From Paenibacillus sp. JZ16 (GTDB lineage Bacteria; Bacillota; Bacilli; Paenibacillales; Paenibacillaceae), in NCBI RefSeq assembly GCF_015326965.1, contig NZ_CP017659.1, forward strand, positions 5,088,001 to 5,152,000: a stretch of DNA of 64,000 nt, given 5' to 3'. The notes under the pieces were generated by a model, which did no database searches, was not told where the DNA came from, and was given only the letters and a program-made list of their open reading frames with translations. Each line of letters begins with the position of its first letter. The stretch's first letter is position 1. Positions 1 to 8,457 of this stretch are shown here, one piece after another. The translations under genes were made by a program, and so were the position numbers.

Positions 1-86
1 TGATCGAAACAATCAAGAGTGACCCGAAGATGAAGGAAATTACGGACGAGATGTCAAAGGCATATCAGGAGAAGTATGTTAAATAA
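1..86 (+). CDS. C-terminal end of an unidentified protein (partial)
   Basis: An open frame runs from the window edge to a TAA at 84-86, and a clear terminator hairpin follows. The 27 visible residues are charged and helical, ending EKYVK. Many extracellular solute-binding proteins end in a similar lysine-rich helix, but this is too little to identify the family. The gene starts outside the window. Confidence 0.55.
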   Translation, partial: IETIKSDPKMKEITDEMSKAYQEKYVK

Positions 87-110
87 GTACGTTAAATAAT
101 GGAACCAAAA

Positions 111-144
111 AACCACAATGCTGCGGTTGGCATTGTGGTTTTTT
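111..144 (+). terminator. Intrinsic terminator after the first partial gene
   Basis: AACCACAATGC pairs with GCATTGTGGTT and is followed by a run of T. It lies 25 bases after the stop codon at 84-86. Confidence 0.85.
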
Positions 145-258
145 GGCGTGAATAACAGAAAGAAGCCCCTCCATGTCATATTTCTGATGTCTAATATTAA
201 ACATCCTATAATTTTACATTAAAGCATAAAATATTACATGAGGGGAGGATATAAAGTC

Positions 259-438
259 ATGGAAACGAAGGAAGGCATAAAGTTTAATATCGAGCAAGAA
301 CGGCATAAACTTCATAAGATGAAGCAGCGGTATCGTGATTTTAATCATCCTAAAGTCCTCAGACAATCGATTGTGCTTGATGAGTTGATTAATCAATATA
401 ACCGATTTCTTCTTAAAGAGAACAAGCCGATTGCCTAA
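259..438 (+). CDS. Spo0E-like aspartyl-phosphate phosphatase
   Basis: Small protein of 59 residues, probably a Spo0E-family phosphatase. These proteins remove phosphate from response regulators such as Spo0A and delay sporulation. The family signature SxxLDxxI is visible as SIVLDELI, followed by the usual NQYNR helix, and the N-terminal half is a charged helix as expected for a two-helix hairpin. I start at ATG 259 rather than 238 because GGGAGG at 243-248 sits about 10 bases upstream of it. The gene stands alone between a terminator and the convergent TatD gene. Its target regulator cannot be read from the sequence. Confidence 0.8.
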   Translation: METKEGIKFNIEQERHKLHKMKQRYRDFNHPKVLRQSIVLDELINQYNRFLLKENKPIA

Positions 439-469
439 GCAACCGACTTGAACTGCATGAAGATTCTTT

Positions 470-1285
470 TTATAGACCGTAAAGTCTCGCGGCATTCTCA
501 TATAAAATCCTGCGGGCCTCAAGTATGGACAGCCCCTTAAGCTCAGCCCATGCCGAAGCCACAGAAGCCGTCATCCGAGGATGGGTCATCTGTCCGGTGA
601 ACGGACCTTCGAACGGCCAAGGTCCATCGGTTTCGGTCATGACGAGGTGATCCGGATACCTACATGCCATAGCACGAATTTCTTCCTCATAGAGGATGTC
701 GGGCGTAAAGGAAATATAGTATCCGTTGCCCGCCATTCGCTGCAAGGTGTCACGGGAGCCCTTAAACCAATGAAAATGGGCACGAGTGACGCCGTATTTT
801 TCGAGCAGATCACATGCGATATCCGCATCTTCATATACAGCGTGCAGAATGACCGGTTTATGATGCTTCTTAGCAAAAGCTATAAATTGCTCCAACAGAT
901 AGGCGTAAGGGCGGTTATCCCAGGGACGGCCTTCCGATTCAGCCTCCAGCCTGGCGTAATAGGGGAGACCCACCTCTCCTACGGCAACCATCTCATCGGC
1001 ATGCTCTGCCATCCAATCCAGCAGCCCTTCGGTTTCGTCAGAGGAAGGGAGGGGCTGCTCCGGATGATAACCGAAAGCCGGCCGCACCATCAGTCCGTAC
1101 TGCCTGGCCAGCTCCAGGTTTCGCTTGCAGGAAGTCAGATGCATGGAGACAGAGATGACGGATTGAACCTCATGATGGCGGATGTCCGCGAGAATTGCTT
1201 GTTGATCGGATAACGAATAACTGTCCAGATGAATATGAGTGTCGATCAGGGGGGAATTCGCTTCATTCTGCATGAATGATTTCAT
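470..1285 (-). CDS. TatD-family metal-dependent hydrolase
   Basis: A 271-residue TIM-barrel hydrolase of the TatD type. Metal-ligand motifs appear in order: DTHIHLD (residues 15-21), GEVGLPYY (103-110), a histidine in VILHAVYED, HFHWFKGS, and TETDGPW near the C-terminus. TatD enzymes are divalent-metal phosphoesterases or deoxyribonucleases, but relatives act on other small substrates. It is the last gene of the TPP-riboswitch operon, 80 bases after the ThiZ-like ATPase, so a role in processing a thiamine precursor is possible but only inferred. The start at 1285 follows a GAGGAG site; the longer frame from 1315 lacks one. Confidence 0.8.
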   Translation of the reverse strand: MKSFMQNEANSPLIDTHIHLDSYSLSDQQAILADIRHHEVQSVISVSMHLTSCKRNLELARQYGLMVRPAFGYHPEQPLPSSDETEGLLDWMAEHADEMVAVGEVGLPYYARLEAESEGRPWDNRPYAYLLEQFIAFAKKHHKPVILHAVYEDADIACDLLEKYGVTRAHFHWFKGSRDTLQRMAGNGYYISFTPDILYEEEIRAMACRYPDHLVMTETDGPWPFEGPFTGQMTHPRMTASVASAWAELKGLSILEARRILYENAARLYGL

Positions 1286-1364
1286 GGTTACATCTCCTCG
1301 CTTGCAAGCTTCCACGAAGCGCTTTGCCCATCATGGATGTATGTATTACGCTGGCCTTCATCGG

Positions 1365-2198
1365 TCAGCGCTTGTGCTGTTCTTCCCGCATGATGGCGGA
1401 AATTTCGGTTTTTAATGCGATGAAGGACGGATCCATCAGGATGTTTTCCCGGCGCGGGCGGGAGAAAGGGACTTCTACCCGTTTCAAGATGGTTCCGGGC
1501 CGTGCTGATAGGATATAGATACTGTCCGAGAGGAGCAGCGCCTCCTCGATATGATGGGTAATCATCAGCACCGAACGGCGCGTATCCTCCCAGATATCGA
1601 GCAGCCAGCGCTGCATATCGCTGCGCGTTAACGCATCCAATGCACTGAACGGTTCGTCCAGGCACATAACTTCCTGCGGACTCATCAGTGCGCGAAGAAA
1701 AGCCGCCCGCTGCTGCATTCCGCCAGAGAGGGTGTGCGGATAGGCCTTTTCGAAGCCGCTGAGTCCGGCGCGTTCCATCCAGCTGCGGGCATGTTCCCTG
1801 GCAGCGGCTTTCGAGGTGCCTCTCAGCTCCTCGGGAAGGAGCACATTGTCCTCCACCGTACGCCAAGGGAATAGGGCCGGCTGTTGAGGCATATAGGCGA
1901 TGCGGCCTTTTTCCCCGGTCACGTCCTGACCGTCCATGAGGACAGAGCCTGCATCCGGAGCTGTTAACCCCCCAATGATATGGAAGAGGGTGCTCTTTCC
2001 GCTGCCTGAGGGACCGATTAAGGAGACGAATTCCCCGGGTTGTACTTGAAGCGAAAGGCCATCCAGCACATGCACTTCGCTGCGCCGGTCGCGGAAGGTT
2101 TTTCGAAGGCTGCGAACCTCGAGGGCAGGTGCGGTTGAGACCGACGCAGCCGACGGGTCAGCCCCGTCCTGGACCGTCAGGGGTACTTGATGTGTCAT
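1365..2198 (-). CDS. thiZ: ABC transporter ATPase, thiamine-precursor uptake (ThiZ-like)
   Basis: A 277-residue nucleotide-binding subunit of the nitrate/taurine (NrtD/TauB) class. Walker A is GPSGSGKST (62-70), the signature is LSGGMQQR (157-164) and Walker B is VMCLDEP (177-183). It should energise the adjacent permease and lipoprotein at the inner face of the membrane. The link to thiamine precursors rests on the TPP riboswitch at the head of the operon and on resemblance to the ThiXYZ system of Bacillus halodurans, which imports formylaminopyrimidine. An AGGAGG lies 12 bases before the ATG. The first 25 residues are a low-complexity extension. Confidence 0.85.
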   Translation of the reverse strand: MTHQVPLTVQDGADPSAASVSTAPALEVRSLRKTFRDRRSEVHVLDGLSLQVQPGEFVSLIGPSGSGKSTLFHIIGGLTAPDAGSVLMDGQDVTGEKGRIAYMPQQPALFPWRTVEDNVLLPEELRGTSKAAAREHARSWMERAGLSGFEKAYPHTLSGGMQQRAAFLRALMSPQEVMCLDEPFSALDALTRSDMQRWLLDIWEDTRRSVLMITHHIEEALLLSDSIYILSARPGTILKRVEVPFSRPRRENILMDPSFIALKTEISAIMREEQHKR

Positions 2199-2251
2199 AT
2201 CGACAAATGGCCTCCTATCATATAAGATTCGTTACGTCTATTCACGGGGAC

Positions 2252-3007
2252 TCAACCTTTTCGATTCCAGCGGATGAGCCGCTTCTCCAGCAGAGTGATC
2301 AGCAGCACCATCAGCAGGCTGAGCAGGACGATGACCAGGATGGCAACAAACACCCGATCCGTGCGGTAGCCGGATTTTTGCAGCATCATGTAGTAACCGA
2401 TTCCCCGGTCCGAGCCGATCCATTCCCCGATAACCGCACCCATGACCGAATAGGTGGCCGCAATTCGAATCCCGGAGAAGATGGAGGGAAGGGCATGCGG
2501 CAGCTCCAGCTTTCTGAAAATTTGCCAAGAGGTAGCCCCCGCCATCTGCATGTAATTCATCATGGTTCGGTCAGTACGGGCCAGTCCGTCCAAGGCCGCA
2601 ACAGCGACGGGGAAGAAGCAGACCAGCGTAATCACGATAACCTTGGGCAGCATGCCGAAGCCGAACCAAATCATGAGAAGCGGGGCTAGGGCGATTGTCG
2701 GCACATTCTGGCTAAGAATAAGAAGTGGATAAAGAGCGGTTTTGAGAAAAGGCACCATGTGCAGTGCCAGCGAGATGACTAGGCCAATCGCCGTACCGAT
2801 CATAAATCCGACCAAGGTTAATTGCAGGGTGGCCGCTGTATGCTGGAAGAGACCGGAAGCTCCGGTAACGGCCTCATGCCCGATGGCCGTCGGCGCAGGC
2901 AGAATAAAAGGTTCAATGTCGAATATAGATACTGCGGCCTGCCATACCACCAAAAAGAAGAGGACCGCCACAACGGGCGGCCAAACCGAACTCCACCAGC
3001 TTCTCAT
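2252..3007 (-). CDS. thiX: ABC transporter permease, thiamine-precursor uptake (ThiX-like)
   Basis: A 251-residue membrane protein with about six hydrophobic segments, of the NitT/TauT permease family. The cytoplasmic coupling loop is visible as MAGATSWQIFRKLELP, the EAA-like motif that contacts the ATPase. The start codon overlaps the stop of the upstream MTH1187-type gene by four bases, indicating translational coupling. It should form the membrane channel for a pyrimidine precursor of thiamine together with the ThiY-like lipoprotein and ThiZ-like ATPase. The substrate is inferred from the riboswitch and the neighbours. Confidence 0.85.
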   Translation of the reverse strand: MRSWWSSVWPPVVAVLFFLVVWQAAVSIFDIEPFILPAPTAIGHEAVTGASGLFQHTAATLQLTLVGFMIGTAIGLVISLALHMVPFLKTALYPLLILSQNVPTIALAPLLMIWFGFGMLPKVIVITLVCFFPVAVAALDGLARTDRTMMNYMQMAGATSWQIFRKLELPHALPSIFSGIRIAATYSVMGAVIGEWIGSDRGIGYYMMLQKSGYRTDRVFVAILVIVLLSLLMVLLITLLEKRLIRWNRKG

Positions 3008-3297
3008 GGACGGTATTTCTCAGTCAGCTTATCCATGCTGATGCCGCTGGGATGATGGGCGATTTTGACTTGGGATATGATGCTGGGACTTCCCGCATTC
3101 ACCAGCGCTTCATGCATGCGCTCCACGATCTTGAGCAGCTCGGCGAGCTCTCCTTCCATGGTCGTTTCGAGTGCATGAACCTCGTATTTCACGCCTGATT
3201 CCTGAATGACCTTAATCGCTTCATCTACATAAGGGATGCTGTCGGCCCCGTTTGGCGTTCTCGGTATCACTTGAATGCTCAAAAGTGTATTCGCCAT
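3004..3297 (-). CDS. MTH1187/YkoF-type thiamine-binding protein
   Basis: A 97-residue soluble protein of the MTH1187 (thiamine-binding, DUF77) family: a ferredoxin-like fold with the typical start LLSIQVIPRTPNG and a central segment YEVHALETTMEGEL. Relatives bind thiamine or its pyrimidine part and are often encoded beside HMP/thiamine transporters. It sits between the lipoprotein and permease genes and overlaps the permease start by four bases. It may act as a cytoplasmic acceptor or sensor of the imported compound. AAAGGATG precedes the ATG. The family call is good; the ligand is inferred. Confidence 0.8.
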   Translation of the reverse strand: MANTLLSIQVIPRTPNGADSIPYVDEAIKVIQESGVKYEVHALETTMEGELAELLKIVERMHEALVNAGSPSIISQVKIAHHPSGISMDKLTEKYRP

Positions 3298-3389
3298 GTA
3301 AACTCATCCTTTCGTGCAAGCTATAATGTATTGGAAGAAAGGCAGCCTTTTGCAAAGGCCGACTTTCTTCTTATTAAATAAAAATAACC

Positions 3390-4421
3390 TTATGGCTGCT
3401 CCGGTAAAAAATCATTGGTGAATGCGCGGTCCGCGTCAAGTTCCTTCTCCAGCAGCTTACGCTCAAACATCCAGTCTGCATATCCCGACCATACTTCGGC
3501 TTTCTGTTCGCCCCAGCGGGATGCATCATCCTGATAACGGGGGCTCAGCCATTTCTGGCTGGCGAGAACCAGTTCGGCATCGAGGTCAGGAACCGCCTTC
3601 GTAAGCAGAGCTGCCGCATCTTCAGGATGTTGAATCGCATAGTCATATCCTTTTGAAGTCGCCCGCATGAACGCTTTGATAAGCTCGGGGTCTTCCTGGA
3701 TCAGCTTCTCGTTCGTCACGATCACTGGTGTGTAATAATCAAGCTGCTCGGAGTAGTCCTTCACATAAATCATGTCAAGCGGTTCATTGCGAAGCTCGGC
3801 TTCAATCCCCGTCCAAGCATAGAAGATCCAGGCAAAATCAATGTCGCGTTTGACGGCCGTAAAATAATCGGCATCGCCCATATTGACCATATTCACCTTG
3901 CTGACATCGGCGCCATCGATCTCCATGATGGATTTCATGACGGCCTCCTCCACAGGCGAGCCCCAGCCGCCATAGGATTTTCCTTCAAAATCGCCTGCCT
4001 TCACGATGCCTTTGTCCTTGGGGGCGGCAAAGCCGGACGTATTATGCTGAATGATCGCTGCAATGGAAACGAGCGGCAAGCCTTGGGTTCTGGCCAGCGT
4101 TACGCCTTCCTGATAACTGATGCCAAACGGCACGTTTCCGGATGCGACCAGCGTATCCGTTCCGCCTGCTCCCGGCTGGACGATCTGGACATTAAGCCCT
4201 TCTTCCTCATAATACCCAAGCTCCTTCGCTGCATACAGGCCGGTGTGATTCGTATTGGCGGACCAATCGAGCATCAGCTGCACGTCACGGAGTTTCCCGG
4301 AAGTCTGACTGCCTTCGCCTTCGGCACCTGTCTTTTTGTTCTGTCCGCTTGTGCCGCATCCGGACGCGACCATCAGCAGGACGCAAGCGAGAAGCAGCGG
4401 AATCCATCTTCCCTTCTTCAT
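3390..4421 (-). CDS. thiY: Thiamine-precursor-binding lipoprotein (ThiY-like, NMT1/THI5 family)
   Basis: A 343-residue extracellular substrate-binding protein. A signal peptide ends in a lipobox at ASGC (around residues 19-22), followed by a linker and an NMT1/THI5-type domain (QLMLDWSANTNHTGLYAAKELGYY). In ThiY proteins this domain binds formylaminopyrimidine, and the fold is shared with the yeast pyrimidine synthase THI5. It is the first gene after the TPP riboswitch and its terminator, so it should be shut off when thiamine pyrophosphate is plentiful. The start is fixed by the lysine-rich signal-peptide N-terminus. Confidence 0.87.
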   Translation of the reverse strand: MKKGRWIPLLLACVLLMVASGCGTSGQNKKTGAEGEGSQTSGKLRDVQLMLDWSANTNHTGLYAAKELGYYEEEGLNVQIVQPGAGGTDTLVASGNVPFGISYQEGVTLARTQGLPLVSIAAIIQHNTSGFAAPKDKGIVKAGDFEGKSYGGWGSPVEEAVMKSIMEIDGADVSKVNMVNMGDADYFTAVKRDIDFAWIFYAWTGIEAELRNEPLDMIYVKDYSEQLDYYTPVIVTNEKLIQEDPELIKAFMRATSKGYDYAIQHPEDAAALLTKAVPDLDAELVLASQKWLSPRYQDDASRWGEQKAEVWSGYADWMFERKLLEKELDADRAFTNDFLPEQP

Positions 4422-4469
4422 CGTTTCTTCTCTCCTTTAAGTTCTCTTTCTATTACCTCGCAACTCCAC

Positions 4470-4496
4470 AAAAAAACGCCCTGATGATATCAGGAC
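4470..4496 (-). terminator. Riboswitch-controlled terminator
   Basis: Read on the minus strand, GTCCTGAT and ATCAGGGC form an 8-base-pair stem with an ATC loop, followed by a T tract. It lies between the TPP aptamer and the ThiY-like gene, where the expression platform should be. Confidence 0.8.
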
Positions 4497-4549
4497 GCAT
4501 GACGGCGTAAGTGTATACCACGGCAAATAAATAGCTGCCGCAAACATGG

Positions 4550-4640
4550 GCTTCCTACGCTGGCATTACCCAGATCAGGTGTAAGGGTCAGTATCATATC
4601 GGATACACTCTCAGCCGGCTATATCCCAGCTCCCCCGGTA
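4550..4640 (-). promoter_or_regulatory. TPP riboswitch (THI element)
   Basis: On the minus strand the aptamer landmarks are all present: GGGGGAGC, GGCTGAGAGTG, GACCCTTACACCTGATC and TGGGTAATGCCAGCGTAGGAAG. These are the conserved core segments of the thiamine pyrophosphate riboswitch. A terminator 55 bases downstream points to control by transcription termination. The regulated operon is thiY, MTH1187-type gene, thiX, thiZ and tatD. Confidence 0.97.
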
Positions 4641-4817
4641 TTTATGAAGTTTTGATCATTACATCCGCTATTATAGTCCTAACACACCAGACCTGTCTAG
4701 TTCGAAGGAGCGCGAACGAGGCAGGTCTTTGCTCAGAACACTTGCCATGGGAAGGATTAATTAATCCTATGAACCTTTCACGGAATAAAGGATTTGAATA
4801 AGGCTTCTATATTGAGG

Positions 4818-5201
4818 TTAGCGCTGGAAGAACTCAATCCATTCCCCTTCGGGACCATGCACGAAGAAATAACGGAAACCATTCGGGAGCGTCACGATCT
4901 CCTCGTCCAAGTGAGGAACGTCAAGTCCTTGAACCCGGGCATATTCCTCTTCAATGTTATCCGTGCTGACTGCAAAATGATGAACGGTGCCCTCCGCTGG
5001 CAGCGTGTCGCTGTATCCCTGAATAAGCTCGACTTCCGTCTCGTTGCTGCCGTTAAATCCGAGGAACGCCAGCTGGATGACGCCATTCGTATGGGTCAGG
5101 CGATCCTTTAGTTCTAGTCCGACTACGGATGTATAGAAGGCGATTGTAGCTTCTAGGTCCCGGACAACAATACCAACATGATCTAATCGTTTCTGTGACA
5201 T
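4818..5201 (-). CDS. VOC-family (glyoxalase-like) protein
   Basis: A 127-residue vicinal-oxygen-chelate protein with the two beta-alpha-beta-beta-beta repeats of the glyoxalase fold. Candidate metal ligands are the histidine in LDHVGIVV, a glutamate in TEVELIQ, the histidine pair in GTVHHFAV, and the glutamate in EGEWIEFFQ. That pattern fits a lactoylglutathione-lyase-like or methylmalonyl-CoA-epimerase-like enzyme; the substrate is not predictable. It is a single gene, divergent from the GGDEF gene and not obviously linked to the thiamine operon. The hairpin at 4689-4729 downstream lacks a T tract on this strand. Confidence 0.8.
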   Translation of the reverse strand: MSQKRLDHVGIVVRDLEATIAFYTSVVGLELKDRLTHTNGVIQLAFLGFNGSNETEVELIQGYSDTLPAEGTVHHFAVSTDNIEEEYARVQGLDVPHLDEEIVTLPNGFRYFFVHGPEGEWIEFFQR

Positions 5202-5433
5202 GGTTCAACACCCTTTCCGATCCATATGAGATATGACTGAAATATTATCACATAATCCCTATACGTCAAGTGGGAGTTGTGTTCATGCAGGGCTGATACA
5301 GATGATTTTTCTTTCATTTCCTCATCTTTACTTTTGGGTGGGTAAAAAGTATCGTGAGAAATAGAAAGATTAATTCAAAAGACCTAACATATGAAAGTGA
5401 TCCAGCTTACCCTTTGGCCGAGGAGGAATGCTT

Positions 5434-6969
5434 ATGAGTCCAACTCCAGCAGATCATCTGTGGATTCGACTCGCCATGATATATGCATTCATTCAGATCA
5501 TGATTGCTCTGTGGATGCCTGTGGCTTTATCGCTTCAGCGTGTTCTAGTCATTATTCCTCCTGCAGCCGCCTCCGTTTATTTAATGCGGATTAGTCGGCG
5601 TTATGAGGTTCATCTTCGCAGGTTTTGGCTTATTGTGAGTCTCGGATTAATGGGGGATGCAGCGGCACGAATCATTCACGCTTGTTATGTTTGGTTTGAA
5701 AAAGAGAGCGCTTTCTCGCCGATCCTAACCCACTTATTCTGGGGACTTGAACTCATTCTGTTCGCAAGTTCTCTCATTTATTTATTCCGGCATGTTCAAG
5801 GTTCGTTTCGGGGGCTCCGGTTTATGCTGGATATCGTGATTGTTGGCATAGCCGTCATGACAGTAGGGTGGGAATATTTCATCAAGCCTGAGCTTCAGGG
5901 TCTGGCCCATGAGGCAGTATGGGGAAACCTTTGGGTGGACATGCTGTATCCCCTGTGCGCAATGGTACTTATTTTTTTTACGCTGGTGTTGTATTTTAAT
6001 ACCGGACTGTTAGGGAAAAGGGCGGCCATTCTGTTATGTCTAGGCGGAAGCGCATATATTGCCGGAGATGTCCTGTACATCTATCTCGTTGATCTGATGG
6101 GTATCGAGGTTCGTTCCTATCTGTATCCACTCTATACGATATCGGTATTATTCATTAGTTTCGCAGGTGGGCAGTCCGCTCCTAATTCCCGTAAACCATC
6201 CGTTGGCGAGCGGGAGCCGCGTTCAGTCGGAAACCTGATCGTAAGGTACCTGCTTCCCTACAGCGTGCTTGGCGGGATGTTTGCCCTTATGGCGCAGCGG
6301 TTTGGAGGGTGGACTGGACTGTTTACCGGCCTATCCCTGTGCGTGATCCTGATTCTGTTCAGGCAGATTTTAATCCAGTTCGAGAACGATCGCTTGTTTG
6401 ACCGACTGCATGAGAGTCTGATGCAGAGTGAAGCCCTGGCACATCGTGATGATCTTACGGGGCTGTATAATCGCCGTTATTTTAATGCAAGGCTGGCGAG
6501 TTCGCTGAAGGAGGCGGACCTCGCAGCTTCCCGTGTAGGCTTGCTGTATATGGATATGAACCGTTTCAAACGAGTCAATGACCGATACGGCCACCGTGCC
6601 GGCGATTTGTTGATACGAAAGGTTGCAGACCGGCTTCAATCTCTTGAATCCAAGGGAGTTTTGGTTTCCCGTTTAGGAGGAGACGAATTCACCGTTATGA
6701 TCCATCCGGCTGGTGAGGATCAGGAGCTGATCTGGATGGCGGAGGAGATTTGGACGATGCTTAGCGAGCCGTACGAATTGGAAGGGCATGAAGTTCGAAC
6801 CACGCCGAGTATCGGCATTGCGGTTTATCCGGATCATGCCAGAAATGACCAGGAGCTGATTGGTCGCGCCGATGCCGCGATGTATGCGGCCAAGGAACGG
6901 AACGCCCCTTGGCATTTTGATGTGGAGCGGACGATGCTGCTGCAGCTTTTGGATCAAAAGGTTGAGTAG
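5434..6969 (+). CDS. Membrane-anchored diguanylate cyclase (GGDEF)
   Basis: A 511-residue protein with an N-terminal half (about 1-325) of eight or so hydrophobic segments and a C-terminal GGDEF domain (about 335-505). The active-site motif is intact (RLGGDEF) and follows the usual DDLTGLYNRRYF entry motif, so it should make cyclic di-GMP from GTP. The inhibitory I-site RxxD, expected just before GGDEF, reads SKGV, so product inhibition through that site is unlikely. AGGAGG at 5421-5426 favours ATG 5434 over 5428. The next gene on the strand is an EAL protein 208 bases downstream, so synthesis and breakdown genes are side by side. Confidence 0.88.
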   Translation: MSPTPADHLWIRLAMIYAFIQIMIALWMPVALSLQRVLVIIPPAAASVYLMRISRRYEVHLRRFWLIVSLGLMGDAAARIIHACYVWFEKESAFSPILTHLFWGLELILFASSLIYLFRHVQGSFRGLRFMLDIVIVGIAVMTVGWEYFIKPELQGLAHEAVWGNLWVDMLYPLCAMVLIFFTLVLYFNTGLLGKRAAILLCLGGSAYIAGDVLYIYLVDLMGIEVRSYLYPLYTISVLFISFAGGQSAPNSRKPSVGEREPRSVGNLIVRYLLPYSVLGGMFALMAQRFGGWTGLFTGLSLCVILILFRQILIQFENDRLFDRLHESLMQSEALAHRDDLTGLYNRRYFNARLASSLKEADLAASRVGLLYMDMNRFKRVNDRYGHRAGDLLIRKVADRLQSLESKGVLVSRLGGDEFTVMIHPAGEDQELIWMAEEIWTMLSEPYELEGHEVRTTPSIGIAVYPDHARNDQELIGRADAAMYAAKERNAPWHFDVERTMLLQLLDQKVE

Positions 6970-7177
6970 ATCAAGTATGACCATAATATTGACAATACGT
7001 TGTTAAAAGCAATATAAGTCGATTTTTGTAGAATTTGGCGTAATCATTGCACGAATCTTGCGCATTTCTCTTAAAATAGGTCATAAATTCGATATAAAAT
7101 CCATAAAATGCAAAGAAATCATATTCAAAATGCCGATAAGAAGCATAGTGAGAGCTAGCTTGCCAAGGAGGACGAAC

Positions 7178-8224
7178 ATGATTTGCGACAATTGCAGCAC
7201 CTTTGAACCGATTGAGGATCAGGGGACCATTCATATGAAGCCTGCAAGTGGAGAGCTTATTCAGTTGCTGGCAGTGAACGGCTACGCGGTACAAGAGAAC
7301 AATGAGGGTTGTGCTGTAAACTACAAGGTACGCGCGGACCTGATCTCCATGATGAAGTGTCTGCAGCCCCTTCCGCTGAAGATTCGTCAAGAGCTGTCCT
7401 TCTGTGTTACCGACGGAGAAGCTCCGCAAATCCGGCATTCGTGGACCCCTATGCAGAAGTTCGAACTGCAGATGGAGCATTACGATATGGTAAGTATCAT
7501 TTTACATAAGCAGTTTACGAGCTATATGCAGCCCATCGTGGATTCATCCGAGCAGATCGTTGCCTACGAATTTCTCCTTCGTCCGGTAGATGGGGGAGCC
7601 AGGTTCCAGCCGTATGAGCTGTTTGAGACAGCCCGTAAAACCGGATTGCATGCATTCCTGGACCGGGCGGCACGAACCAGTGCCATTGAGACCAGTGCCG
7701 AGTGGCTTCCCATCGGCGTGAAGCGATTCGTGAACTTCCTGCCATCCTCCATATATGATGCGCAGATGTGTCTAAGCCACACCTTCCATACCATAGACAG
7801 GCTCCATCTGGATCCGAGGGACTTCGTATTTGAGGTTGTGGAAACCGAGAAGATTGATGATGTTGAGCATTTGCAATCGATTTTCGAGGTGTATCGCAGT
7901 CATGGAATCTCGGTAGCCATGGATGACGTTGGTGCAGGTTATTCCACATTGGAGCAGATGATTAAGCTTAAGCCGGATTATGTAAAGATCGACCGAAGTC
8001 TGATCGACCATTGCGATCGTAATCCCGGGCAGCAGGAGCAACTCAAAATGATCACGAACAAGGCTCATGATTTTGGGGCCATGGTGCTGGCTGAAGGCAT
8101 TGAGAGACGGGAGGAGTTTCATTTTTGCCGAGATATCGGGATCGAGCTCTCGCAGGGGTATTTGTTTGGGAAGCCATCTGAACGGCCTCCGCGTGATCCC
8201 CATTCTCAACTCATTTATTCATAG
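7178..8224 (+). CDS. EAL-domain cyclic di-GMP phosphodiesterase
   Basis: A 348-residue soluble protein. Residues about 1-105 form an N-terminal region of unknown type beginning with a CDNC pair, and the rest is an EAL domain. Catalytic residues look complete despite a degenerate signature (YEFLLRP instead of EALLR): the asparagine in FVNFLPSS, glutamate in FEVVETE, the aspartate pair in AMDDVGAGYS, the lysine in YVKIDRS, glutamate in AEGIE, and QGYLFG. It should therefore hydrolyse cyclic di-GMP. AAGGAGG at 7165-7171 sets the start at ATG 7178; the longer frame from 7058 has none. Confidence 0.85.
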   Translation: MICDNCSTFEPIEDQGTIHMKPASGELIQLLAVNGYAVQENNEGCAVNYKVRADLISMMKCLQPLPLKIRQELSFCVTDGEAPQIRHSWTPMQKFELQMEHYDMVSIILHKQFTSYMQPIVDSSEQIVAYEFLLRPVDGGARFQPYELFETARKTGLHAFLDRAARTSAIETSAEWLPIGVKRFVNFLPSSIYDAQMCLSHTFHTIDRLHLDPRDFVFEVVETEKIDDVEHLQSIFEVYRSHGISVAMDDVGAGYSTLEQMIKLKPDYVKIDRSLIDHCDRNPGQQEQLKMITNKAHDFGAMVLAEGIERREEFHFCRDIGIELSQGYLFGKPSERPPRDPHSQLIYS

Positions 8225-8386
8225 CATACATAATCGGTATTTCTCCCGCCATCGGGATGCGAAGCTTTGCATCTGATTGTCACAGCCTTTGGCTGAGTTC
8301 AGATGATATAGATGCTTGGCGTGGATGAAAACGAGCCCTTTAAGAAGGAGCAATGATGCCTGAAGGAGCCCGTTTTCTGTAAAAAC

Positions 8387-8420
8387 AAGAGCCCTGGAAT
8401 GTTCTCCAGGGCTCTTATTT
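8387..8420. terminator. Bidirectional terminator between the EAL and maltose phosphorylase genes
   Basis: AAGAGCCCTGG and CCAGGGCTCTT form a perfect stem with A-rich and T-rich flanks on both sides, between convergent genes. Confidence 0.85.
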
Positions 8421-8457
8421 TTATATAACTCGGTAGTTTTTATTAGACGTATGCCTG

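Noticed and set aside
4689..4729. Hairpin AGACCTG...CAGGTCT downstream of the VOC gene
   Set aside because: Pairing is good but there is no T tract on the minus strand, so it is not listed as a terminator; it may be a weak one.
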